Positions 48,605-58,017 of a stretch of DNA of 64,000 nucleotides are shown here, piece by piece. Position numbers and translations under genes: made by a program. The notes under the pieces were generated by a model that saw only the letters and a program-made list of their open reading frames with translations, was not told the origin of the DNA and ran no database searches. Positions within the stretch are counted from its first letter, which is position 1. The number at the start of each line of letters is the position of its first letter. The stretch comes from an uncultured Olsenella sp. GTDB lineage: Bacteria > Actinomycetota > Coriobacteriia > Coriobacteriales > Atopobiaceae. The stretch spans positions 16,204-80,203 of the forward strand of contig CAKUIF010000010.1 in assembly GCA_934660915.1 (NCBI GenBank), written 5' to 3'.

Positions 48605-51004
48605 TTACTTTCCGGAGAAGAGCGTGCGGATGCCGGCTCCGATGAGGCCGAGGCCGCGCGAGATCCTGCCCGTCGGCTTCTTCTGCGGCGCCGCGAGCTC
48701 GGGCTTGCGGGCGTCGGCGGGCGAGGCGGCGGGGGCGCGAACGGGCGCGGCCTCCGCGGCGGCCGCCTTCCGCGGCGCGGGCTTCTGTGCCGTCTCGGGC
48801 GCAGCCGTCTCCACCTGCTCGTCCGGCTGCTCGGACGCCCGCGTGCGAGGCGCCCTTGCCGGCTCGGCGGCCACGCGGGCGCGCTCATACGCCTCGGCGA
48901 GCAGCGTCTCCTGGGAGTTCACGGCCGCCTCGCCCTCTGCCACGGGCACGCGCTGCCACTCGCCGTTCTCGTCGAGGCGGCGGGCCTTCACGTTGTCGTC
49001 GTGCTGCAGCGCCATGAAGTGCTTGACGATCTCGCGGCAGGCGGGGTCGAAGACCGGGTAGGCAATCTCGACGCGGCGCTCGGTGTTGCGCGTCATCATG
49101 TCCGCCGAGCTCAGATAGATCATGTCGGCGTCGGCGCCGAAGGAGTAGATGCGCGCGTGCTCGAGGAAGCGCCCCACGATCTGGCGCACCTCGAGGCCGT
49201 CGGTCTTGCCGGGGACGCCGGCCTTGATGCACGCGATGCCGCGGATGGTCATCTGGACGTCGACGCCGGCCTCGCAGGCCTCGGATATCTTGTCGATGAC
49301 GTCGCGGTCGGTGAGGGAGTTCATCTTGAGGAAGATCTTCGCCGCCTCGCCGCGCCTCGCCCGCCCGATCTCGCGGTCGATGCCGCGCATGACGAGCGGC
49401 TTGAGCGAAAGCGGCGCCACGCCGAGGTACTTGTACTGCCCGCGGAGGTTACCGAGCGAGAGGTTGCGGAAGAACACGTTGCCGTCCTCGGCGATGCCGG
49501 GGTGCGCGGTGAGCAGCATGAAGTCGGAGTAGAGGCGGGCGGTCTTCTCGTTGAAGTTGCCCGTGCCGAGGCATGTGATGCGGCTGATGCCCGAGGCGTC
49601 GTGGTAGGTCACCTGGCAGATCTTCGAGTGGCACTTGAAGCCCTCGGAGCCGTAGATCACCGTGCAGCCGGTGTCCTCGAGGCGCTCCGCCCACGCGATG
49701 TTGTTCGCCTCGTCGAAGCGGGCGCGCAGCTCCATGAGGACGGTGACGTCCTTGCCGTTCTCGGCGGCCGCGATGAGGCTTTCGCACAGGTGGCTGCGCT
49801 TGGCGACGCGGTAGAGGGTGATCTTGATCTGGATGCAGGCGTCGTCGGCCGAGGCCTCGCGGAGGAGCGACAGCAAGGGCGACATCGACTCGTACGGGTA
49901 GGTAAGAAGGACGTCGTGGTCCTCGACCTGCTCGCGCATGGGCCTGCCGTCGACGACCATGTCGGAGGGCTGGGGCTCAAAGGGATGGAAGACGACCTCG
50001 GATCGGTAGAGGTCGGGGATGCAGCCCTCAAGCCCGTAGACGTAGCCGAGGTCGAGCGGGCGGTCGACCTTGAAGACGCGGCGCGGCTCCAGGCCGAGCT
50101 CGTCGGCCACGAGGGCCTCGAGCTTCTTGCCGAGCGAGCCCTGGAGCTCGAGGCGCACCGGCTGGAGGCGCTGGCGGAGCTTGAGGACCTTCTTCATGTG
50201 CTGACGGTAGTCCTCCTCCTCCTCGACGCCCTCGCCGTCCGGGTCGATGTCGGCGTTGCGGGTCACGCGAAGCACCGCCGTCTCCTGGGGCCGGAAGTCG
50301 CCGAAGCAGGAACCGAGGCAGGTGCGGATCACGTCCTCGACGAGGGTGTAGCGGTAGCACTTGCTCGTGGAGGGGAGCTCGACCACGCGGTGCTCGGCCG
50401 TCGGCACCTCGACGATGCCCAGAAGGCCGGACTCTGACGGGCCCGTGAGAGAACAGGCGACATAGAGACGGCCGCTGCGCAGGTTGGGGAAGGGGTGGCG
50501 CGGGTCGACGACGAGCGGGCTCACGATGGGGGAGAGACGCTCGTCGAACAGGCGCTTGACCGCCGCGAGGTCCTCGTCGGTGTAGTCGGCGGGGCTCACG
50601 CGCACGAGGCCCTTCTTTGCGAGCTCGCCCTCGACGAGCGCGACGGCTCTCTCGTGGCGCTCGACGAGCGGCGGCAGGGCGGCAAAGATGGAGCCCAGCT
50701 GCTCGGCTGGCGTCTCGTTGGACTTGTTGTCCTTGGGCTGGTTCTTTAGGGTGGCGAGGTCGGAGAGGCCACCGACGCGGATCATGAACCACTCGTTGAG
50801 GTTCGAGTCGAAGATCTCGCAGAACTTGAGGCGCTCGAAGAGCGGCACCTGCTCGTCGAATGCCTCGTCGAGCACGCGGTCGTCGAAGCGAAGCCAGCTG
50901 ATCTCGCGGTTCTGGGTGTAGCCGAAGTCGCGCTCGGGCGCTGCGCCCTTCTCCTTGGCGCCCTTAGTCGCCTTGTCGGTTTTGACGGACTTCTCCTTGG
51001 CCAT
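48605..51004 (-). CDS. ppk1: Polyphosphate kinase 1
   Basis: 799 residues. The core is complete: NREISWLRFDDRVLDEA near the N-terminus and TYPYESMSPLLSLLREA in the middle. The phosphorylated His lies in KCHSKICQVTY near residue 459, and SSADMMTRNTERRVEI near the C-terminal end of the core. It makes polyphosphate from ATP reversibly. The last 100 residues are a Pro/Ala/Glu-rich tail with a basic end (KKPTGRISRGLGLIGAGIRT), unusual for the family. The N-terminal 20 residues are Lys-rich. Confidence 0.95.
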   Translation of the reverse strand: MAKEKSVKTDKATKGAKEKGAAPERDFGYTQNREISWLRFDDRVLDEAFDEQVPLFERLKFCEIFDSNLNEWFMIRVGGLSDLATLKNQPKDNKSNETPAEQLGSIFAALPPLVERHERAVALVEGELAKKGLVRVSPADYTDEDLAAVKRLFDERLSPIVSPLVVDPRHPFPNLRSGRLYVACSLTGPSESGLLGIVEVPTAEHRVVELPSTSKCYRYTLVEDVIRTCLGSCFGDFRPQETAVLRVTRNADIDPDGEGVEEEEDYRQHMKKVLKLRQRLQPVRLELQGSLGKKLEALVADELGLEPRRVFKVDRPLDLGYVYGLEGCIPDLYRSEVVFHPFEPQPSDMVVDGRPMREQVEDHDVLLTYPYESMSPLLSLLREASADDACIQIKITLYRVAKRSHLCESLIAAAENGKDVTVLMELRARFDEANNIAWAERLEDTGCTVIYGSEGFKCHSKICQVTYHDASGISRITCLGTGNFNEKTARLYSDFMLLTAHPGIAEDGNVFFRNLSLGNLRGQYKYLGVAPLSLKPLVMRGIDREIGRARRGEAAKIFLKMNSLTDRDVIDKISEACEAGVDVQMTIRGIACIKAGVPGKTDGLEVRQIVGRFLEHARIYSFGADADMIYLSSADMMTRNTERRVEIAYPVFDPACREIVKHFMALQHDDNVKARRLDENGEWQRVPVAEGEAAVNSQETLLAEAYERARVAAEPARAPRTRASEQPDEQVETAAPETAQKPAPRKAAAAEAAPVRAPAASPADARKPELAAPQKKPTGRISRGLGLIGAGIRTLFSGK

Positions 51005-51169
51005 GCGGGCCTCCTCGTGTCACGCTTCTCGGTTAGCCTGATTATCCTACTAGCCTTACGTAAGGTCTCTGTAAACCACGGGTGTCCTGGTTCAAAACAA
51101 AGCTCAGGTCAGCACCCGGATTGCGTTAGAATCGCTCCATCACGAGCGAACTATACATAAGGAGACGCC

Positions 51170-52165
<996 letters not shown>

Positions 52166-52176
52166 GAGCTCTACGG

Positions 52177-52284
52177 GCCCTCTCGCCGTCTTTGTGATGG
52201 CTCGGCAGTCCTGCTCGCGCGAACGCGACATTAAGCCGCGTTCGGCTCGTGCGGAACTCGCCCTCACAAAGCCGGCGAGAGGGC
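52177..52284. repeat. 108-bp inverted-repeat element after argF
   Basis: Arms 52177-52197 and 52264-52284 pair at 20 of 21 positions, with 66 bp between. The inner part holds AACGCG-type short repeats. It begins 11 bp after the argF stop, so it may terminate argF or be an independent palindromic element. No T run follows. Confidence 0.75.
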
Positions 52285-52395
52285 TTGTGGCTCCCACTTC
52301 GTCGCGTACATGAAGGAGGCCCTTGACTCAGCCGGAATAATTATGGTTGCGGGCCGAGCATCGGGGATGCTCGGCCCGCGCTTTGTGTTTGGGGT

Positions 52396-52535
52396 GCTCA
52401 GAAATTCCCGGTTCCAGCTCGCTGAGGGTTCTCGGTGCTAAGAAATCCCCGGTTCCAGCCTTGTTTATGGGGCTGGAACCGGGGATTTCTGAGCGATTCG
52501 GCGTTGTTCAGGGCTGGAACTTGGGGTTTCTTAGC
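52396..52535. repeat. Cluster of four 23-24-bp repeats forming nested palindromes
   Basis: Two copies in plus orientation (52396-52418 and 52437-52460) are followed by two in minus orientation (52471-52494 and 52512-52535). The unit is GCTmAGAAATyCCCGGTTCCAGC-like. The inner pair is almost perfect and can form a 24-bp stem with a 10-nt loop; the outer pair is more diverged. No gene lies in 52285-52565. Confidence 0.88.
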
Positions 52536-52565
52536 AAGGCCGTCCCCGGGGACGGGGGAAAGCGC

Positions 52566-53615
52566 CTAGTACACCATGCCCATGGCCTCGCGGACCTGGT
52601 TTAGGGTCTCGTGGGCTATCTCGTTTGCGCGCTTGTTTCCGTCGGCGAGGACGTCCCTGATGTAGTCGGGGTCGCGGAGGAGCTCCTCGCGGCGCTCGCG
52701 GATCTCGGCGAAGCGGCCGTTGACGGCCTCGGTGACGACCTTCTTGAGCTGACCACCGCCGCCCATGCCGATCTCGTCGGCGAGCTCCTTGGGGTCGCGG
52801 CCGCTGCAGATGCCGGCGGTGGTAAGAAGCGCGGAGACCTCGGGTCGGTTGTCGGGGTCGAAGGTGATGTTGCGCTCGGAGTCGGTCTTGGCCTTCTTGA
52901 TGAGCTTGGCCGTCTCCTCGGCCGTCATGCTGATGGCGATGGCGTTACCGTAGGACTTGCTCATCTTTCGGCCGTCGAGGCCGGGGAGCAGCGGAGTCGA
53001 GGTAAGAAGCCCCGTGACCTCGGGGAACACCTTGCCGTAGCGCTTGTTGAAGCGGCGGGCGATCTTGTTGGTGACCTCGATGTGGGGCAGCTGGTCGCGG
53101 CCGACGGGCACGATGTTGCCCTTACAGAACAAGATGTCACAGGCCTGGTGAACGGGATAGGTCAAAAGAAGGCCGGTCAGCTCGTGGCCGGAGGCCTCCT
53201 GCTCGGCCTTGACGGTCGGGTTGCGCTCCATCTCGGCCTCGGTCACGAGCGAGAGGAACGGGAGCATGAGCTGGTTCGCCTCGGGCACCGCCGAGTGGGT
53301 GAAGATCATGGTCTTCTCGGGGTCGATGCCGCAGGCGAGGTAGTCGACGACCATGTTGAACACGTTGTCCTGAATGTTCTTGGTCGTGTCGCGGTCGGTG
53401 ATCACCTGGTAGTCGGCGATGATAATGTTCGTGCGGACGCCCATCTCCTGCAGACGGACGCGATCGACGAGCGTGCCGAAGTAGTGCCCGAGGTGCAAAC
53501 GGCCGGTCGGGCGGTCGCCGGTGAGCATGGTGTACTTGCCGGGGTTGACCTTGAGCTCCTCGTGGACCTCGTTGCTGCGGCGAAGCGCCGCCTCATAGCT
53601 TCCCTCGTTGGGCAT
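52566..53615 (-). CDS. trpS: Tryptophanyl-tRNA synthetase
   Basis: 349 residues from ATG 53615 (AAAGGAGA upstream); a longer reading from 53645 is rejected. Class I signatures are GRLHLGHYFG (HIGH) and GLDGRKMSKSYGN (KMSKS), with TGDRPTGRLH at the N-terminus. It charges tRNA-Trp. It diverges from the folate gene and lies next to, but not inside, the aromatic operon. Confidence 0.95.
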   Translation of the reverse strand: MPNEGSYEAALRRSNEVHEELKVNPGKYTMLTGDRPTGRLHLGHYFGTLVDRVRLQEMGVRTNIIIADYQVITDRDTTKNIQDNVFNMVVDYLACGIDPEKTMIFTHSAVPEANQLMLPFLSLVTEAEMERNPTVKAEQEASGHELTGLLLTYPVHQACDILFCKGNIVPVGRDQLPHIEVTNKIARRFNKRYGKVFPEVTGLLTSTPLLPGLDGRKMSKSYGNAIAISMTAEETAKLIKKAKTDSERNITFDPDNRPEVSALLTTAGICSGRDPKELADEIGMGGGGQLKKVVTEAVNGRFAEIRERREELLRDPDYIRDVLADGNKRANEIAHETLNQVREAMGMVY

Positions 53616-53744
53616 ATGTTCTCCTTTTATGCGGGTCAAATTCACATCAGTCTTTATGTTACGTCAAATAAGCGCTCGGCGGCGGCTGGGGCACAAGCCT
53701 GTTAGAATGACTTAGTTGCTCAATAACGTGGAAAGAAGTGCATC

Positions 53745-54341
53745 GTGGCTAGCTCATACGGTACCGACGCTGACAAGAGCTCGCTGCGGTCCAATTACCT
53801 CACGGCGAGGCGTCGCATCGACCCCGCGACCAAGGTGGCGCTCGACGCGCGCATCCGCGGGCGGCTTGAGGGCTTCGAGATCTACGCCGACGCGGAGCTC
53901 GTCTTGGCCTACGTCTCGTACGGCAACGAGGTCGACACGCGCTTTGTCATCGAGTCTGCGCTCGCCTCGGGTAAGCGCGTCGCCGTGCCCCGCGTTTCGC
54001 CCCATAAGCACAAGATGGATTTCTTCGAGATCTCCGGCATGGGCGACCTGGCGGAGGGCTTCAAGGGGATCCTCGAGCCCAAACGCACGCTCTCGTCGCC
54101 TCTGGGAACCGAGGACCTGCTTGGCTCCGTGTGCCTCGTGCCCGGGCTCGTGTTCGACTCCGCGGGGCACCGCATCGGTTACGGCGGAGGCTACTACGAC
54201 CGCTTCCTGCAGTTCTATCCCGGCGACAAGATCGCGCTCGCCCGCTCCACGCAGGTGAGCTCGAACCCGCTTCCCACCGAGTCCTGCGACGTGCCCGTCG
54301 ATTTCATCGTCACCGACTCGTGCGTTTGGAGCTGCCGCTGA
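53745..54341 (+). CDS. 5-formyltetrahydrofolate cyclo-ligase family protein
   Basis: 198 residues, GTG start with GGAAAGAAG upstream. The family motif is VPGLVFDSAGHRIGYGGGYYDRFL near the C-terminus (split here as GLVFDSAGHRIGYGGGYYD). The N-terminal basic helix LRSNYLTARRRIDP binds ATP in relatives. It converts 5-formyl-THF to methenyl-THF. TAGAAT at 53704-53709 is a possible -10 element. Short for the family only by a few residues. Confidence 0.9.
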   Translation: MASSYGTDADKSSLRSNYLTARRRIDPATKVALDARIRGRLEGFEIYADAELVLAYVSYGNEVDTRFVIESALASGKRVAVPRVSPHKHKMDFFEISGMGDLAEGFKGILEPKRTLSSPLGTEDLLGSVCLVPGLVFDSAGHRIGYGGGYYDRFLQFYPGDKIALARSTQVSSNPLPTESCDVPVDFIVTDSCVWSCR

Positions 54342-54365
54342 ACCGCGCGCCGCATTGCTTGCCTC

Positions 54366-54408
54366 CACAAAGAAATGCGCCCCGAGAGCCGTTGGTTCTC
54401 GGGGCGCA
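54366..54408 (-). terminator. Terminator of the EIIB-AroQ gene
   Basis: A 15-bp stem (54376-54390 / 54394-54408, one mismatch) with a 3-nt loop; on the minus strand TTTCTTT follows. It also lies just beyond the folate gene, so it may work both ways. Confidence 0.8.
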
Positions 54409-54446
54409 GCGCTATGGTTCGTCCGTGCTGGTGTTCTTGCTATCAG

Positions 54447-55361
54447 CTAGAGGTCGAGCTTCTCGGCAAGGTCGAGGATGGCCTTGCGATAACCGTTGAT
54501 CCCCATGCCGGTGATGGTCTCGAAGCAGGCTTGGCGGATGTAGCTGACCTGGCGGAATTCCTCGCGCTCCTCGACCTTGGAGATGTGCACCTCGACGATG
54601 GGCAGGCGCACCGCCTTCGCGGCGTCCAGAATCGCGATGGAGGTGTGGGTGTAGGCCCCGGGGTTGATGACGATGCCGTCGTACTTGCCCATGGCGTCCT
54701 GGATCGCGTCGACGAGGTCGCCCTCGTGGTTGGACTGGTAGCAGGTGCACCTGTCGAAGCCGACCTCGGCCGCGGTGTCCTGGCAAAGCTGGAGGAGGTC
54801 GGTATAGCTCTCGGAGCCGTAGATGCCCGGCTCGCGGATGCCGAGCATGTTGATGTTCGGGCCGTTGAGCACGAGTACGCTCACAGGCTCAACGTCCTCG
54901 ACGGCGTCGCCACACGACGGCTCGGGCTTCTTCTCGCTGGTCTCATCGTCGGCGTCAAGAAGGGAAACGAGGCTCTCGACGGAGGAGAGGTCGTCGTCTT
55001 CGTCATCGCCCACGGCCGTGTCCTCGTCAGCCGCCTCGGCATGGCAGCTCACGATGACGTCCATGCGGGAGGGGCCTCCATCGGAGAACCCGGTCTCCGA
55101 CGACTCGATCCCGGTGAGGTCGGCGAGCGCCTCGTGGACGTCCTCGACCTTGCCGGGCCCGAAGACGACCTCGATGCCCCCCTTGCCGCGCTGCACGATG
55201 CCCAGGACGCCGCGGGTCGCGGTGAGCTGGTCGGTATCGACGAGGGAGGGGTCCTCGGTCTTGATCCTCAAGCGGGTCATGCATATATCGTTGCCGGTGA
55301 CGTTTGCTTTTCCGCCCACGGCATCGAGAACTTCTTTTGCTATTTGGAGCGCTTTGCTCAC
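54447..55361 (-). CDS. aroQ: Fusion: PTS EIIB (glucose-type) domain + type II 3-dehydroquinate dehydratase
   Basis: 304 residues. Residues 1-88 are a PTS EIIB domain of the glucose family: ALQIAKEVLDAVGGKANVTG, then NDICMTRLRI with the phospho-acceptor Cys27 and its Arg pair, and GIEVVFGPGKVEDV. Residues about 89-158 are an acidic, Ser/Asp/Glu-rich linker. Residues about 159-304 are a complete AroQ: LNGPNINMLGIREPGIYG (catalytic Tyr), YQSNHEGDLVDAIQDA, NPGAYTHTSIAILDA, VEVHISKVEEREEFR and GMGINGYRKAIL. It dehydrates 3-dehydroquinate to dehydroshikimate. It lies 173 bp downstream of the aro operon on the same strand, with its own probable -10 and terminator. Confidence 0.9.
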   Translation of the reverse strand: MSKALQIAKEVLDAVGGKANVTGNDICMTRLRIKTEDPSLVDTDQLTATRGVLGIVQRGKGGIEVVFGPGKVEDVHEALADLTGIESSETGFSDGGPSRMDVIVSCHAEAADEDTAVGDDEDDDLSSVESLVSLLDADDETSEKKPEPSCGDAVEDVEPVSVLVLNGPNINMLGIREPGIYGSESYTDLLQLCQDTAAEVGFDRCTCYQSNHEGDLVDAIQDAMGKYDGIVINPGAYTHTSIAILDAAKAVRLPIVEVHISKVEEREEFRQVSYIRQACFETITGMGINGYRKAILDLAEKLDL

Positions 55362-55433
55362 GGTGTATCAATCCTTATTTCGTTTGGCAGGTCCATTCGG
55401 TCAGGTACGGGCCTTGCGTTTGCATCGCGAGAA

Positions 55434-55439
55434 AGTATA
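55434..55439 (-). promoter_or_regulatory. Possible -10 element for the EIIB-AroQ gene
   Basis: TATACT on the minus strand, 73 bp upstream of the start, inside the 173-bp gap after aroEK. No convincing -35 box at 16-18 bp; expression may need an activator or use read-through from the operon. Confidence 0.4.
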
Positions 55440-55534
55440 CGTGCGGTATTGTTTCGCTTGGTTTTCCTCTGGGCGTTCGGCTTGGCTCGCCACGGTGAGC
55501 GGTAGCTAAATCCCCGCTCGCCGCTTCGCCTTCG

Positions 55535-56815
55535 CTAAAACCCCACTTTGCTGAGGATAAGCTCCGCGTCGCCCTCCGCGGTGCCGGTGCACTCGATCCG
55601 GACGTCCGACCACGAGCGGTAGGCGTCCATGCGCTCGGCAGCGAGCTGCTCGACCCCCTTGGCCATAGACATCGGGCGCCCCTTGCTCGAGAGCTCGGCG
55701 AGCGGCCTGTTGACCATGACGACGATGCCGTTCTGGCGCAGGAGGTCACGGTTTTCGGGGCGCGTGACGACGCCGCCGCCGCACGCGACCACAAGACCGC
55801 TTCGTGAGCAGATATCCCCGGTAACCTCGGTCTCGATCATTCGGAACGCGTCCTCGCCCTGCTGCTCGATGATCTGCGCGGCGGTCTTGCCGCAACGCAG
55901 CGCGATCTCGTCGTCGATGTCGACGAAGGGCATCCCGAGGAGGCGCGCAAGGCGCTTGCCCGTCGTCGTCTTGCCGGCTCCGGGCATGCCGATGAGGACG
56001 ATGTTGCGCGTCTGACGCTCGATGTCGCGCTCGATCGGTTCGATGGAGGCCTCGTCGAGCCTCTTTCCCTGGAAGAGCTCGCTTGCGAAGAACGCCTGCG
56101 CCACGAGCATGGCGAGACCGGACTCCGAAGGCAGCCCGAGGCTCTCGGCCGCAAGGCAGATGCCGGTGCGGTTGGGGTTGTAGACGACGTCGAGCACGCC
56201 AAGAAGCCCGCGCATGCGCGCAAGGTCCTCTGTTGGCACCGGCGTTGCCGGGCAGGAGGGGAACATGCCCACCGGGGTTGTGTTGACCACAAGAGAGGCG
56301 TCCGCGTGCCTCTCGAGAAGGTTTTCGTAGTTGTCCTCGCCCGCGCGCGAGACGACGACCACGCCCGCGCCCGCGTCCTCGAGGGCGGCCTTGACGGCCT
56401 GGGAGGCGCCGCCCGAGCCGAGTACGAGGCACTTCTTGCCAAGAAGGACCTCATTTGCGCAGCCGCCGAGGTCGCGGCGGCAGAAGCGGTCGAGCATCCA
56501 CGCGAAGCCGAGCACGTCGGTGTTCTCGGCGTAGATGGTCCCGTCGGGCCTGCGGACGAGCGTGTTCGCAACGCCCAGGCGCTCGACGCGGGGGCTCCGC
56601 TCGTCCGCCGCCTGGGCGGCGTCCGCCTTGTAAGGGATGGTCACGTTGATGCCGCGCCACGCGCCCTCGCGGATGAAGCCCGCGACGTCTTCGGGCTCAA
56701 GCTCCAGGTGGCTGTACGGCGCGCTTCCGAGCTCCTCGTGTATCTGCCTGGACCAGCTGTGGCCAAGCTTGCGGCCGATGAGGCCGAAGGGCGTCTGCAT
56801 TTCGGGGGTTTCCAC
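55535..56815 (-). CDS. aroEK: Fusion: shikimate dehydrogenase + shikimate kinase
   Basis: 426 residues, GTG 56815 directly after the pheA stop (GAGG 8 nt upstream). Residues 1-260 are AroE: GLIGRKLGHSWSRQIH, NVTIPYK with the catalytic Lys, AENTDVLGF, and VLGSGGASQAVKAALEDAG. From about residue 268 comes AroK: LIGMPGAGKTTTGKRLA (Walker A), DIDDEIALRCG, and VACGGGVVTRPENRDLL. The AroE substrate motif reads HSWSR where HSxSP is usual. The fusion catalyses dehydroshikimate to shikimate 3-phosphate in one protein. It is the last gene of the operon. Confidence 0.94.
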   Translation of the reverse strand: METPEMQTPFGLIGRKLGHSWSRQIHEELGSAPYSHLELEPEDVAGFIREGAWRGINVTIPYKADAAQAADERSPRVERLGVANTLVRRPDGTIYAENTDVLGFAWMLDRFCRRDLGGCANEVLLGKKCLVLGSGGASQAVKAALEDAGAGVVVVSRAGEDNYENLLERHADASLVVNTTPVGMFPSCPATPVPTEDLARMRGLLGVLDVVYNPNRTGICLAAESLGLPSESGLAMLVAQAFFASELFQGKRLDEASIEPIERDIERQTRNIVLIGMPGAGKTTTGKRLARLLGMPFVDIDDEIALRCGKTAAQIIEQQGEDAFRMIETEVTGDICSRSGLVVACGGGVVTRPENRDLLRQNGIVVMVNRPLAELSSKGRPMSMAKGVEQLAAERMDAYRSWSDVRIECTGTAEGDAELILSKVGF

Positions 56816-57967
56816 CTAGATCACCTCGCTGTAGCTGCCGAGGTAGCGGAAGTCCTGGCAGAGTCCCTCGATCGTGGACATGAGAGCCCTGAACTCGTCG
56901 GAGGCGACCGGGCAGTCGATGTCGAAATAGAAGCCGAAGTCGAAGTCGCGCTCCGGGATGGGGCGGCTCTCGAGCTTCACGACGTTGATGTCAAGGGCGT
57001 AGAACTTCGCGAGGAGCTTGTAGAGGGAACCGGGCTGGTGGGGCGTCACGAGTGTCATCGAGGAGCGGTCGGCGCCGGGGTAGATCTCGAGCTTCTTGCT
57101 GATGCAGGCGAAGCGGGTGTAGTTGTTGTCGCGGTCCTGGACGGCGCTGCCGAGGACCGAGAGGCCGTAGAGCTCGGCGCAGCTGCGCGACGAGAGCGCG
57201 GCGACGTCGTCGCGGCCGGCGTCGGCGACCATCTGGGCTGCCATGGCGGTGTTCTCGCAAACGTGGACGCGGGCCTCCGGCAGCGTCTCGAGGAAGGCCG
57301 CGCATTGGCGGATTGCCTGCTCGTGGCTGTAGATGTCGCGGATTCCCTCGATGCGGGCGCCCTTCTTTGCGAGCAGGCAGTGGTCGACCTTCACGCGCGT
57401 CGAGCGGACGATCGAGAACTCGTGGGCGCCCATGAGGTCGAAGACCTTGTTCACGGAGCCGGCCGTGGAGTTCTCGATGGGCAGGACGCCGTAGTCGACC
57501 TCGCCATCCTCCACGGCCTGGAAGACGTCCTCGAACGACTGCATGTAGCGGATGTCGGGGTGGCGGAAGAACTTCTCGGCGGCAAGCTGGGAATACGCGC
57601 CCTCAACGCCCTGGCAGGCCACGCGCCCGCGCTTGGGGAACACCTCGGGCGTGGCCTTTCTGGCCTCCTCGATGCGGGCGACGAGCTGGTTGTTCTCCGC
57701 GTCGCCAAGAAGCGCGTGCTGCCGCGCGCGGGATGCCTCCATGAGGAGCTCCATCATGACCTGTCCGTAGGTCGCGAGGTCGGCGGGGACGCGCGTCGCC
57801 GCGTCGGCGACCTTCTGGCGCTCGCGGGCGGGGTCGAAGACGCGCTTTCCGTGGGCGCGCTTGTACTCCGCGACCCCGGCGGCGACCTCGGCGCGCTCGC
57901 CGAACAGCTCAAAAATCTGGCTGTCGATCCGATCGATCTCGTCTCGAAGCTCGCTCAGTTCCTTCAT
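56816..57967 (-). CDS. pheA: Bifunctional chorismate mutase / prephenate dehydratase
   Basis: 383 residues from ATG 57967 (AAAGG upstream); a longer reading into aroC is rejected. Residues 1-85 are an AroQ-class chorismate mutase (LRDEIDRIDSQIFELFGERA). Residues about 108-285 are prephenate dehydratase (YGVLPIENSTAGSV, and NYTRFACIS). The C-terminal ACT domain has GSLYKLLAKFYALDINVVKLESRP, the phenylalanine-binding ESRP site. It turns chorismate into phenylpyruvate with feedback inhibition by Phe. Confidence 0.95.
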   Translation of the reverse strand: MKELSELRDEIDRIDSQIFELFGERAEVAAGVAEYKRAHGKRVFDPARERQKVADAATRVPADLATYGQVMMELLMEASRARQHALLGDAENNQLVARIEEARKATPEVFPKRGRVACQGVEGAYSQLAAEKFFRHPDIRYMQSFEDVFQAVEDGEVDYGVLPIENSTAGSVNKVFDLMGAHEFSIVRSTRVKVDHCLLAKKGARIEGIRDIYSHEQAIRQCAAFLETLPEARVHVCENTAMAAQMVADAGRDDVAALSSRSCAELYGLSVLGSAVQDRDNNYTRFACISKKLEIYPGADRSSMTLVTPHQPGSLYKLLAKFYALDINVVKLESRPIPERDFDFGFYFDIDCPVASDEFRALMSTIEGLCQDFRYLGSYSEVI

Positions 57968-58017
57968 GTAGCACCTTTCCGAGCCAAGACGCGCGTATAG
58001 CGCGCCGGCAGATAATC

